Source: Streptomyces sp. NBS 14/10 (lineage in GTDB: Bacteria > Actinomycetota > Actinomycetes > Streptomycetales > Streptomycetaceae). From it: DNA of 64,000 bases. Under the pieces are notes generated by a model that saw only the letters and a list, made by a program, of their open reading frames with translations, searched no databases and was not told the DNA's origin. Where the stretch lies: NCBI RefSeq assembly GCF_002224125.1, contig NZ_NCSM01000011.1:62001-126000 (forward strand), given 5' to 3'. Position 1 is the first letter of the stretch. Every line of letters begins with the position of its first letter. This document shows positions 10,485-18,198 of the stretch, in pieces. A program made the translations under genes and the position numbers.

Positions 10485-11501
10485 ATGGACATACCCGAGG
10501 GAATCACACACAGCCGTCGCCACTTTCTCGGCGCCGCCGCCGCGACCGTTGTGGCGGCCCAATTCGCCATGACCGGCGATACGCCGGCGCGGTCCGCGAT
10601 CGGCACATCCTTTGGCCCGGTGAAGCAGATCAAGGCCGGGGACCTGAATGTGGGGTATGTCGAAGCCGGACCCGCGAACGGACCGCCGGTCGTACTGCTG
10701 CACGGCTGGCCCTATGACATTCACAGCTATGTCGAGGTCACGCCCCTGCTCGCGGCCAAGGGATACCGGGTGGTCGTCCCCTATCTGCGCGGCCATGGCA
10801 CCACGCGATTCCTCTCCGGCAAAACACCCAGGGCGGCCCAGCAATCGGCATTCGCTCTCGACATCATCGCCCTGATGGACGCCCTCGAGATCGATCGGAC
10901 CATCCTCGCCGGCTACGACTGGGGGTCGCGGACGGCCGACATCATCGCGGCGCTGTGGCCGGAGCGCTGCAAGGCGCTGATCTCCGTCACCGGCTATCTG
11001 ATCGTCAATGTCGAAGCCAACAAGTTTCCGACGCCGCCGAAAAGCGAATGGGCATGGTGGTACCAGTATTACTTCGCCACGGAAAGAGGTGTGCGGGGCC
11101 TCAGGAAGTACCGCCACGATTTGGCGAAGCTGGTGTGGAAGTTCAACTCTCCGACCTGGAAATTCAGCGCGGCGACCTTCGACCGCACCGCAGCGGCTTT
11201 CGAAAACCCCGATTACGTGAGCATCGTGATCGACAACTATCGCTGGCGGCTCGGCCTGGCCAAGGGCGAGCCCCGGTACGCCGCCATCGAAGAGCGCCTT
11301 GCCGCGGCCCCGGTCATCAAGGTGCCGACGATCACCATTGACGGAGCGTACGATCCATTCACTCCCCCGGGAAACGGATCGGCCTATCGCAAGAAGTTCG
11401 TGGGTAAATACGCGCACCAGACCCTCAAGGTGGGACACAACGTTCCCCAGGAGGCCCCGCGAGCCTTCGCGGCGGCCGTCGTCGAGGTCGATGGATTCTG
11501 A
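10485..11501 (+). CDS. Tat-exported alpha/beta hydrolase of the haloalkane dehalogenase/epoxide hydrolase type
   Basis: A 338-residue protein with an N-terminal twin-arginine signal (SRRHFLGAAAATVVAAQ), so it is folded before export. The fold markers are the oxyanion segment LLHGWP, the nucleophile elbow AGYDWGS with Asp in place of Ser, the acid in TIDGAYDPFTPP, and the catalytic His in VGHNVPQEAP. An Asp nucleophile means a covalent alkyl-enzyme reaction (epoxide hydrolase or dehalogenase) rather than esterase chemistry. ATG 10485 is chosen because it places the RR motif near the N-terminus; an upstream ATG at 10386 would bury it. No operon partner is evident. Confidence 0.85.
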   Translation: MDIPEGITHSRRHFLGAAAATVVAAQFAMTGDTPARSAIGTSFGPVKQIKAGDLNVGYVEAGPANGPPVVLLHGWPYDIHSYVEVTPLLAAKGYRVVVPYLRGHGTTRFLSGKTPRAAQQSAFALDIIALMDALEIDRTILAGYDWGSRTADIIAALWPERCKALISVTGYLIVNVEANKFPTPPKSEWAWWYQYYFATERGVRGLRKYRHDLAKLVWKFNSPTWKFSAATFDRTAAAFENPDYVSIVIDNYRWRLGLAKGEPRYAAIEERLAAAPVIKVPTITIDGAYDPFTPPGNGSAYRKKFVGKYAHQTLKVGHNVPQEAPRAFAAAVVEVDGF

Positions 11502-11605
11502 GTCGCCGGCCGGTCGGCCGGTGGTTAGCCTGAAAGTCCTGCTGTGGTTGCCCGCACAGTCACCCGCGTCGGACGTGGGACGGCATACGCACAGAGGAGA
11601 ATCTC

Positions 11606-12147
11606 ATGACCGAGACCCGCCGGCGGACTCCGGCCACCCCCGCCGCTCTGGCCGACCCGCCGCGTAACCACGGCGTCGCCTTCACCCAGCAGGAGCGGGA
11701 CGCCCTCGGCCTCACCGGACGGCTGCCGTCCGGGGTGCTCACCCTCGACCAGCAGGCTCGGCGCGCGTATCAGCAGATGCATGCGCAGGGCGGCGACCTG
11801 GCCAAGAATGTCTGTCTGGAGCAGCTGCACGACCGCAACGAGACCCTGTACTTCAAGGTTCTCTCCGACCATCTGGCGGAGCTGCTGCCCATTGTCTACG
11901 ACCCCACCGTGGGCGAGGCGATCGAGAAGCGGCGGCCCAGGCGGTCGCGGACCAGGTCGACGCGACCGGGCCGGGCGCCTCTCTGCTGCCGCCCGTCGAA
12001 AACCTCCGCGAGTCCTCGGCGATCACCGCGACCGCCGTGGTCAAGGCGGCGCTCGACGAGGGAGTGGCCACCTCCAAGCCGACCGATGTCGCGGACGCCG
12101 TCCGGGATGCCATGTGGCAGCCCGCGTACACCGCCGGAGCGACGTGA
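11606..12147 (+). pseudogene. NAD(P)-malic enzyme with a large out-of-frame internal deletion
   Basis: The start is perfect (AGAGGAG, then ATG 11606). The first 108 codons match the N-terminal malic domain (GLTGRLPSGVLTLDQQARRAYQQM, LAKNVCLEQLHDRNETLYFKVLSDHLAELLPIVYDPTVGEAIEK). At about 11930 the frame changes and the text becomes the C-terminal end of the same enzyme: AQAVADQVDATGPGASLLPP, VENLRESSAITATAVVKAAL, DVADAVRDAMWQPAYTAGAT, ending at 12147. Several hundred codons carrying the catalytic Lys, metal site and NAD fold are missing. The stop overlaps the fumarase start, so the remnant may still help couple fumarase translation. Confidence 0.9.
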
Positions 12148-13670
12148 TGACCGCGCGCCGCTCCGGCGTCGGTCAGACCGAGAGGGCTGAGAAGGCCGAG
12201 AGGGCCGAGAAGGCCAGGGACGGCGAGGCCCCGAAGATCCTCGATGTCCCCGTCGGCCTGGCCGCGACCGGCACCCGGCGGGAGACCGACTCGATGGGCG
12301 CCATCGACGTGCCCGCCGATCGCTACTGGGGTGCGCAGACCCAACGGTCCTTGATCCACTTCTCCATCGGCGACGACCGGATGCCGACGGCGGTCTACCG
12401 CGCGTACGGCCACGTCAAGAAGGCCGCCGCCATCGTCAACGGGCGCGCCGGACGCCTGCCGGCCTGGCAGAGCGAGCTGATCCAGCGGGTGGCCGACGAG
12501 GTCATCGGGGGCAAACTGGACGAGCACTTCCCGCTGTATGTGTGGCAGACGGGCTCCGGAACGCAGTCGAATATGAACACCAACGAGGTGATCTCCAACC
12601 GCGCCATTCAGCTGGTCGGCGGGGAGCTGGGCAGCAAGTCCCCCATCCACCCCAACGACCACGTCAACATGGGGCAGTCCTCCAACGACACCTTCCCCAC
12701 CGCCATGCACATCGCCGCGGTCAAGGAGATCCACGAGCATCTGCTGCCCAGTGTGCGGGCGCTGCACCACGCCATCGATACCAAGGCACGGCAGTGGCAG
12801 GACGTGGTGAAGATCGGCCGCACCCATCTGGAGGACGCGGTCCCGCTCACCGTGGGCCAGGAGTGGTCCGGCTACGCCCATCAGCTCAAGCAGGCGATCG
12901 AGAGGGTCACCGGATCCGCCGAGGGGCTGTACGAGCCGGCCATGGGCGGCACGGCGGTCGGGACCGGGCGGGGCGCCCCGCCCGGATTCGGCGAGCAGGT
13001 GGCCGCCGAGATCGCCTCCGCGACCGGTTTCCCGTTCACCACCGCCGCGAACAAGTTCGCGGCCCAGGGCGGTCTGGACGCCATGGTCGGCGCCTCCGCC
13101 GGGCTGAGCGCGCTGGCCGTGCCGTTGATGAAGATCGCCAACGATATCCGCTGGCTGGCCTCAGGACCCCGCTGCGGCCTGGCGGAACTGCACCTCCCGG
13201 CGAACGAGCCCGGCTCCTCGATCATGCCGGGAAAGGTCAATCCGACCCAGTGCGAGGCCATGGTCATGGTCTGCATCCAGGCGCTGTCCGAGGACACCGC
13301 CATCGCCTTCGCCGGATCACAGGGCAACTTCGAGCTCAACGCCATGCGTCCGGTCATCATCAGCAACTTTCTGCACTCGGCCACCATCCTCGCCGACGCC
13401 TGCACCAAGATGCGGGAGTACTGCATCGAGGACGCCGAGCTCAACCGGGACCGGATCGACAGCTATGTCGACCGGTCGCTCATGCTGGTCACCGCGCTCT
13501 CCCCGGTGATCGGCTACGACAGGGCCTCGGCGATCGCCCACAAGGCCGACGACGAGGGCACCACGTTGCGCGAGGCCGCGCTGGCGTCGGGCTACATCAG
13601 CGCGGAGGACTTCGACCACATCGTCAGGCCCACCGCCATGGTCGGCCAGGAGAAATCCCGGTCGGCGTAG
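12147..13670 (+). CDS. fumC: Class II fumarate hydratase
   Basis: A 507-residue enzyme that interconverts fumarate and L-malate in the TCA cycle. It carries the three conserved regions of the fumarase/aspartase superfamily: VWQTGSGTQSNMNTNEVISN, KIGRTHLEDAVPLTVGQE (catalytic His) and the signature GSSIMPGKVNP, plus NDHVNMGQSSNDTFPTAMH. About 45 extra N-terminal residues, with a repeat of ERAEKA, precede the core ETDSMGAIDVPADRYWGAQTQRS; this tail is unusual for FumC. Start ATG 12147 overlaps the malic enzyme remnant's stop; an internal ATG near 12294 could also serve. Pairing with malic enzyme suggests a C4-acid operon, now half broken. Confidence 0.93.
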   Translation: MTARRSGVGQTERAEKAERAEKARDGEAPKILDVPVGLAATGTRRETDSMGAIDVPADRYWGAQTQRSLIHFSIGDDRMPTAVYRAYGHVKKAAAIVNGRAGRLPAWQSELIQRVADEVIGGKLDEHFPLYVWQTGSGTQSNMNTNEVISNRAIQLVGGELGSKSPIHPNDHVNMGQSSNDTFPTAMHIAAVKEIHEHLLPSVRALHHAIDTKARQWQDVVKIGRTHLEDAVPLTVGQEWSGYAHQLKQAIERVTGSAEGLYEPAMGGTAVGTGRGAPPGFGEQVAAEIASATGFPFTTAANKFAAQGGLDAMVGASAGLSALAVPLMKIANDIRWLASGPRCGLAELHLPANEPGSSIMPGKVNPTQCEAMVMVCIQALSEDTAIAFAGSQGNFELNAMRPVIISNFLHSATILADACTKMREYCIEDAELNRDRIDSYVDRSLMLVTALSPVIGYDRASAIAHKADDEGTTLREAALASGYISAEDFDHIVRPTAMVGQEKSRSA

Positions 13671-13756
13671 CAGAATGGGTACGAGGTGGCATCGCGGCCC
13701 ATCGCGGTGTCGCCCGGGCGACTCGCCGTTCCCATCGATGAGTTGGGAGGTTCGTC

Positions 13757-14710
13757 GTGAGCACATCCATCCGCGTATGGCCACGGCTGGTCTACGAGGA
13801 ACTGGCTCCCATGGTCGCCTTCGTGAATCGATTGGTGCAGGTCGCGGGCAAGTACACCCTCGACGAGCCCTTCGAAGTCGGCTGGGGGAACATCGTCCTC
13901 GATGTCACACCCCGTGGGCTCAGGACACCGACGATCCGGAAGCGCGATGTGACCTTCACCGTGCACTACCGTCTGCTCGACGGGGATGTGGTCATCGAGG
14001 CGGACTCGGGCACACGGACCGTGCCGTTGTTCGACGAATCGCTGGCCGCGTTCTACGCGTCGTTCTGCCACGCCGTGGGCGAACTCGGCATTCGCCGCCC
14101 GGGCTCCTCGTTGATCTGCGAGATTCCCGGTGCCCCGGCGACCTTCGGAGACGATCGCGTCGAACGCCACTGGGATGACCGCACCGCCGGCCTGATCTGG
14201 AGCGCGCTGAACCTCGCCGCCGACGGGCTCGAGGCGTGGCAGGCGCCCTTCCAAGGCCACCGCCCCCGGGTCGGGGTGATGTGGGGCGGTTTCGACCTCT
14301 CCGCCACACGCCACCGCGCACGGCCCACCGCGCCACCGACGCACGGCCCGGCGTTCCTCAAGAACGCCCAGATCGAGGAGTACATGGCGGTGGGATTCGC
14401 CTTCGGCACCCCCGATGCGCCGGATGCGGGCATGTACGCCTACATCTGGCCCCAGCCGGACGGCCTCGAAGGCCGGTCCTGGGGGGTCGACGGCGCGGCC
14501 TGGAATCCCGACACCGGTCTGGTTCTGCTGCCGTGGGCCACGCTCAGGGACACGCCCAACCCGCACCAGTCCATCGTCGCGTTCGGTGACGCCGTCTACG
14601 ACGCCGCCGTCGAGACGGCGGGCTGGCCGTCGGACCTCGTCGGGCCCCGCTGCGACGGTTGGTACATGAGCAGGACACCACCGTCCCCGGTCGAGGCCCA
14701 GCACCACTGA
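13757..14710 (+). CDS. DUF5996 family protein
   Basis: A 317-residue cytosolic protein without signal or membrane segments. It resembles the DUF5996 family: WPRLVYEELAPMVAFVNRLVQVAGKY at the N-terminus, VTPRGLRTPTI, VMWGGFDLSATR and a late segment YAYIWPQPDGLEGRSWGVDGAAWNPDTGLVLLPW. The molecular role of the family is unknown to me. Start GTG 13757 has GGAGG six bases upstream. It stands alone between fumarase and a convergent serine hydrolase gene. Family assignment rests on motif memory only. Confidence 0.75.
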   Translation: MSTSIRVWPRLVYEELAPMVAFVNRLVQVAGKYTLDEPFEVGWGNIVLDVTPRGLRTPTIRKRDVTFTVHYRLLDGDVVIEADSGTRTVPLFDESLAAFYASFCHAVGELGIRRPGSSLICEIPGAPATFGDDRVERHWDDRTAGLIWSALNLAADGLEAWQAPFQGHRPRVGVMWGGFDLSATRHRARPTAPPTHGPAFLKNAQIEEYMAVGFAFGTPDAPDAGMYAYIWPQPDGLEGRSWGVDGAAWNPDTGLVLLPWATLRDTPNPHQSIVAFGDAVYDAAVETAGWPSDLVGPRCDGWYMSRTPPSPVEAQHH

Positions 14711-14739
14711 CGTCCGCCGCTATCGGGCCGGTCCGTACC

Positions 14740-15987
14740 CTACGAGGTCTTCTCGGCCGGGGTGTCTGCGGAACCGCACATCGCCTGCCGGTACAGCGTC
14801 GAAAGCGCGTCGTCGATGGGGTGATGCTGCGGCTTCCCCGAGGAGTCCGGCTTGTTCCACCTCATGAGGTTGATCGCGACGGACATCTGGCGCTTGCCGT
14901 CGGCCCGGGTCATGGACATCGTTCCGGCTCCCCACACCGTGCCGGTGTTGCCCCAGAAGGTGGCGCCGTCCGGGGCGCTGACCTTGTGCAGACCGAAGCC
15001 GTAGTCGACCGTCGACCCGTCCAGGGCGACGACCGGGCCCGTACGCTGCATCTGCGCCAGCGACGACTGGTCGACGATCTCGCCGGCGAGCAGCTTGCCG
15101 AAGAAACGGTTGAGATCCTCCATGGTCGATATCAAAGAGGCCGTCAGCCACACCCAGGACATGTTGTAGACGCTGTAGTCGCGCGGCGGGTCGATCTGGC
15201 CGTACAGGGCCTCGTATATCCGTGGGCGCGGGCTCTCGATATGCGTGCCGGTCGGAAACTCGGTGTGCCGGAGCCCGGCGCGCTCGATGACATTCTCGGT
15301 GACGTAGTTCTCGGCCGGGGTGCCGGTCACCTGCTCAAGAAGTTGGCCCAGGAGCACGTAATTGGTGTTGGAGTACACCCCTTTAGGGCCTCCGGGCTCG
15401 CAGACGGGAGGCGCCGCGAGCCCCATCTCGATCAGCTCGGCCGGGTCGAACTGCCGGAACCGGTTGTCGTCCACCTTCTCGGGCGAGATGTCCGACAGAG
15501 AGGGGACACCACGGACGGACGAAAACGCGGAGGGAATGTAATCACAGATGCCGCTGGTGTGGTTGAGCAGCATCCGCACCGTGATCGCGCTGCCGCGCTC
15601 TCCCGGTACCAGCCGCGGCAGATAGCCGCCGATCGGCGCGTCGAGCTGGATCCGACCCCGCTCGACCTGCTGCATGATGGCAGCGGCGGTGAAGGTCTTG
15701 GTGATGCTGCCGACGCGATGGCGCATCTCGGGGCTGATGGGACGGCCGGTTTCGACATCGGCGACCCCGGAAGCGCCGCACCATGTCCGGCCGCCGTCGC
15801 GCACCTCGGCGAACACCCCCGGCATCCCCGCTCGATGGACACCGTCCAGGGCGGGCTGAAGCTCCGCGGGATCGAGATCGGTCGACGAGTTCGCGCGGTC
15901 GGCCGCCACGTCGTATGCCTCGTTGGGTTCGGTTATCAAGACATCCGTCCTTTCATGCTTAATGAGTACATCGGGGACTTTCCCCAT
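14740..15987 (-). CDS. Class C beta-lactamase-fold serine hydrolase
   Basis: A 415-residue member of the beta-lactamase/D-Ala-D-Ala carboxypeptidase group. The nucleophile motif is SITK (RVGSITKTFTAAAIMQQV), the second motif is YSNTN (GVYSNTNYVLLGQLLEQVTG), and a Gly-rich third motif lies in the TFWGNTGTVWGAGT region. LLNHTSGI is typical of the family. I see no secretion signal, so it may be a cytosolic esterase, or the true start may differ. The annotated ATG 15987 overlaps the upstream esterase by 29 bp; TTG at 15942 is an alternative. It shares an operon with the esterase. Confidence 0.85.
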   Translation of the reverse strand: MGKVPDVLIKHERTDVLITEPNEAYDVAADRANSSTDLDPAELQPALDGVHRAGMPGVFAEVRDGGRTWCGASGVADVETGRPISPEMRHRVGSITKTFTAAAIMQQVERGRIQLDAPIGGYLPRLVPGERGSAITVRMLLNHTSGICDYIPSAFSSVRGVPSLSDISPEKVDDNRFRQFDPAELIEMGLAAPPVCEPGGPKGVYSNTNYVLLGQLLEQVTGTPAENYVTENVIERAGLRHTEFPTGTHIESPRPRIYEALYGQIDPPRDYSVYNMSWVWLTASLISTMEDLNRFFGKLLAGEIVDQSSLAQMQRTGPVVALDGSTVDYGFGLHKVSAPDGATFWGNTGTVWGAGTMSMTRADGKRQMSVAINLMRWNKPDSSGKPQHHPIDDALSTLYRQAMCGSADTPAEKTS

Positions 15988-16897
15988 TCAGGGCCCCGTT
16001 CAGGGCGCGGCGCAGGGCGGCGCCGAGCTCGGCGTTCTGCCGCTGGGAGACCTCGGCGGACAGGATCGCCTGCGATCCGTGGAAGGTGCCGGGCCACTGG
16101 TGCAGTTCGACCGACACGCCCGCCTGCAGCAGGCGCAGCGCGTACGCGATGTCCTCGTCGCGGTTGGGACACAGCTCCGCGGTGGCGACATAGGCCGGTG
16201 GCAGACCGGACAGATCGACGGCCCGCGCGGGGGCGGCGTACGGTGTCGCGACCTGGGAGCCCAGATACTGCCGCCACGCCGTGGTGGCCTTGTCGCGAGT
16301 GAACCAGGGCGTGTCCGTGAAGTTCCGCGCCGACCACGTCTCCTGCCGGTCGTCGAGCCCCGGCTGGTTGAGCAACTGGAAGCAGATCGCGGGCCCCCGC
16401 TCGTCACGCGCCCGCAGCGCCAGCGCGGCCGCGATCCCGCCACCGGCGCTGTGCCCTCCGACCGCGATCCGCTGCGGGTCGATGCCGAGTTGGCCCGCGT
16501 GCTCGGCCGTCCACTTCAGCACGGCGTAGGCGTCGTCCAGGGCGGCCGGGAAGCGATGTTCGGGGGCCAGCCGGTAGGCCACCGAGATCACCACCGCGCC
16601 GGAGCCGGAGGCGATCCGGGCGGCCCACGGGTGCTCTGTGTCCAGGCTTCCCATGACGAATCCGCCGCCGTGCAGCCAGACGATGGCGCCCTGCACCTGG
16701 TGCTCCTGGTGCGGCCGGTAGATCCGCACCGCCACGTCCGGATCGGCGGCCACCGTACGGTCCTCGATCTCCATGTCCGCGGTGTCCGGTGCCGGGATCG
16801 CGGCGGCCAACCCGGCGAGGCTCGTCCGCGCGGTGGACGGCTCGGTCAGATCGGTCCGGGGGAACAGCGGAATGAATGCTTCGAGTTCGGGATCCAT
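15959..16897 (-). CDS. Alpha/beta hydrolase of the hormone-sensitive-lipase (HSL) family
   Basis: A 312-residue esterase. It has the HSL oxyanion motif HGGGFVMGS, the nucleophile GHSAGGG, the YRLAPEHRFPAALDDAY segment, and His in the C-terminal FHGS. The acid would fall in CPNRDEDIAYALRLLQAGV. It probably hydrolyses short acyl esters in the cytoplasm. ATG 16897 (MDPELEAFIPLFP) fits the family; ATG 16906 three codons earlier is possible. It is divergent from a PucR-type regulator gene, which suggests that regulator controls this esterase/serine hydrolase pair. Confidence 0.88.
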   Translation of the reverse strand: MDPELEAFIPLFPRTDLTEPSTARTSLAGLAAAIPAPDTADMEIEDRTVAADPDVAVRIYRPHQEHQVQGAIVWLHGGGFVMGSLDTEHPWAARIASGSGAVVISVAYRLAPEHRFPAALDDAYAVLKWTAEHAGQLGIDPQRIAVGGHSAGGGIAAALALRARDERGPAICFQLLNQPGLDDRQETWSARNFTDTPWFTRDKATTAWRQYLGSQVATPYAAPARAVDLSGLPPAYVATAELCPNRDEDIAYALRLLQAGVSVELHQWPGTFHGSQAILSAEVSQRQNAELGAALRRALNGALNGESPRCTH

Positions 16898-17014
16898 GAC
16901 GACCATCCTCACGGCCGTCCCGCAAGGGGTCATCCGCCATTCGTCGCGCATCCCGCCCCGATCACGCACCGACCGGCGCCCCCGCCCCTCTCCCCGTCCT
17001 TCTATCCTTCTGCC

Positions 17015-18049
17015 ATGGAGGCACTGGCCGTACGGCTGTCGGGACTCGATCCGTACGTCGATGGCGCGATCCGCATCGTTGGGTTCTACGACACGCTGAT
17101 GCGCCGACGGGTGGATCTCCCGGCGCTCGCCCGCGCCTCGGCGGGCCTGGCCGAATGCGTCGCCGGGATACGGCTGCACGGCACGGGACGGACGATCCGC
17201 GTCTCACCCCATGGCACGGAGGCGTCGCCCCCGCAGCAGCCCGCGTCCACCACGGCGCCGATCACCCTCGACGACGAGGAGATCGGCACGGTGTGGCTGG
17301 AACGCGCCGGCTCGCCGGGCCCACTCGACGAAGTCCTCCTCGACCGGCTCGCCATCGCCGCCGCCGCGGCCGTCGAGCGGTACGGCCCGGCCCGCACCAC
17401 CATGGCCGACCCCGCCCTCGTCGAACTGGCGATCAGCGCAGGCAGCGACGAGGCGGCCAGAGCGCGGGCGCTGCGGCTCCTGGGGTTCGCCCCCGATCTG
17501 CCGGTCTACGTCGTCGCCGTACGCTCACGGCTCCCGCTCGACCGGCTCGGCGGCCTGATCTGCCCGGCCCGCCCGGTGAAGGCGGCGCCGCTCGCCGACG
17601 TGGGTGTCATCCTGGCCGCCACCGTGGACCCGGCCCGGTTTCCGGCGGACGTACGCGCGGGCATCGGCGCCGCCGGAAGCCCCGACCGTTCCTGGCGGCA
17701 GGCCCGCACCGCCCTCCGCTTCACCACCCCGCGCGAACCCGTGGTCCGCCACACCGATCTGGGCGCGCTGGCGCTGCTGGCCGAGGTACCCCGGGACGCC
17801 GCGCGCGACAACGCCGACGTGGCCGCGATCGGCCGTATCGCCGACAACGCGGATGACATGGAGGCGCTGGACGCCTACTGCGCCACCGGCTCCCTGCGCC
17901 GGGCCGCCGACCTGCTCCATCTGCACCACAGCAGCGTCGCCCGCCGGGTCGAACAGATCGCCAGAACCCTGGACATCGAGCTCACCGGGCCCACCGGACT
18001 GACCCGGGCCAGGCTCGCCCTCACCGTGTGGCGGCTGCACAACGACTGA
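17015..18049 (+). CDS. PucR-type helix-turn-helix regulator
   Basis: A 344-residue protein with a GAF-like N-terminal half (MEALAVRLSGLDPYVDGAIRIVGFYDTLM; an ITLDDEEIGTVWLER strand pair; LDRLAIAAAAAVERYGP). The C-terminal PucR HTH reads ALDAYCATGSLRRAADLLHLHHSSVARRVEQIARTLDIEL. The layout is the DNA-binding-domain-last type common in actinomycetes. Its divergent partner is the esterase operon, the probable target. Ribosome site before ATG 17015 is weak. Confidence 0.82.
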   Translation: MEALAVRLSGLDPYVDGAIRIVGFYDTLMRRRVDLPALARASAGLAECVAGIRLHGTGRTIRVSPHGTEASPPQQPASTTAPITLDDEEIGTVWLERAGSPGPLDEVLLDRLAIAAAAAVERYGPARTTMADPALVELAISAGSDEAARARALRLLGFAPDLPVYVVAVRSRLPLDRLGGLICPARPVKAAPLADVGVILAATVDPARFPADVRAGIGAAGSPDRSWRQARTALRFTTPREPVVRHTDLGALALLAEVPRDAARDNADVAAIGRIADNADDMEALDAYCATGSLRRAADLLHLHHSSVARRVEQIARTLDIELTGPTGLTRARLALTVWRLHND

Positions 18050-18140
18050 GCCACCCACGATGTCGTTGCCCGGCCGGGAGCGTGTTCATGGTCTGGACTT
18101 GAGGTCAGGAGCCGTGCTCTTATGCCAACTACTCCTGATG

Positions 18141-18150
18141 ACAACGTTGT
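18141..18150. promoter_or_regulatory. LacI-type operator candidate upstream of the GH2 gene
   Basis: ACAACGTTGT is a perfect palindrome with the central CG step typical of LacI-family operators, flanked by TG on the left and AC on the right. It sits 49 bp before the GTG of the secreted glycoside hydrolase. No LacI-type regulator gene is in the window, so the regulator would act in trans. Confidence 0.5.
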
Positions 18151-18198
18151 ACAGACTGAAGTACGGAGCCGCCACCCTTCCTCAGCCAAGGAGGATTC

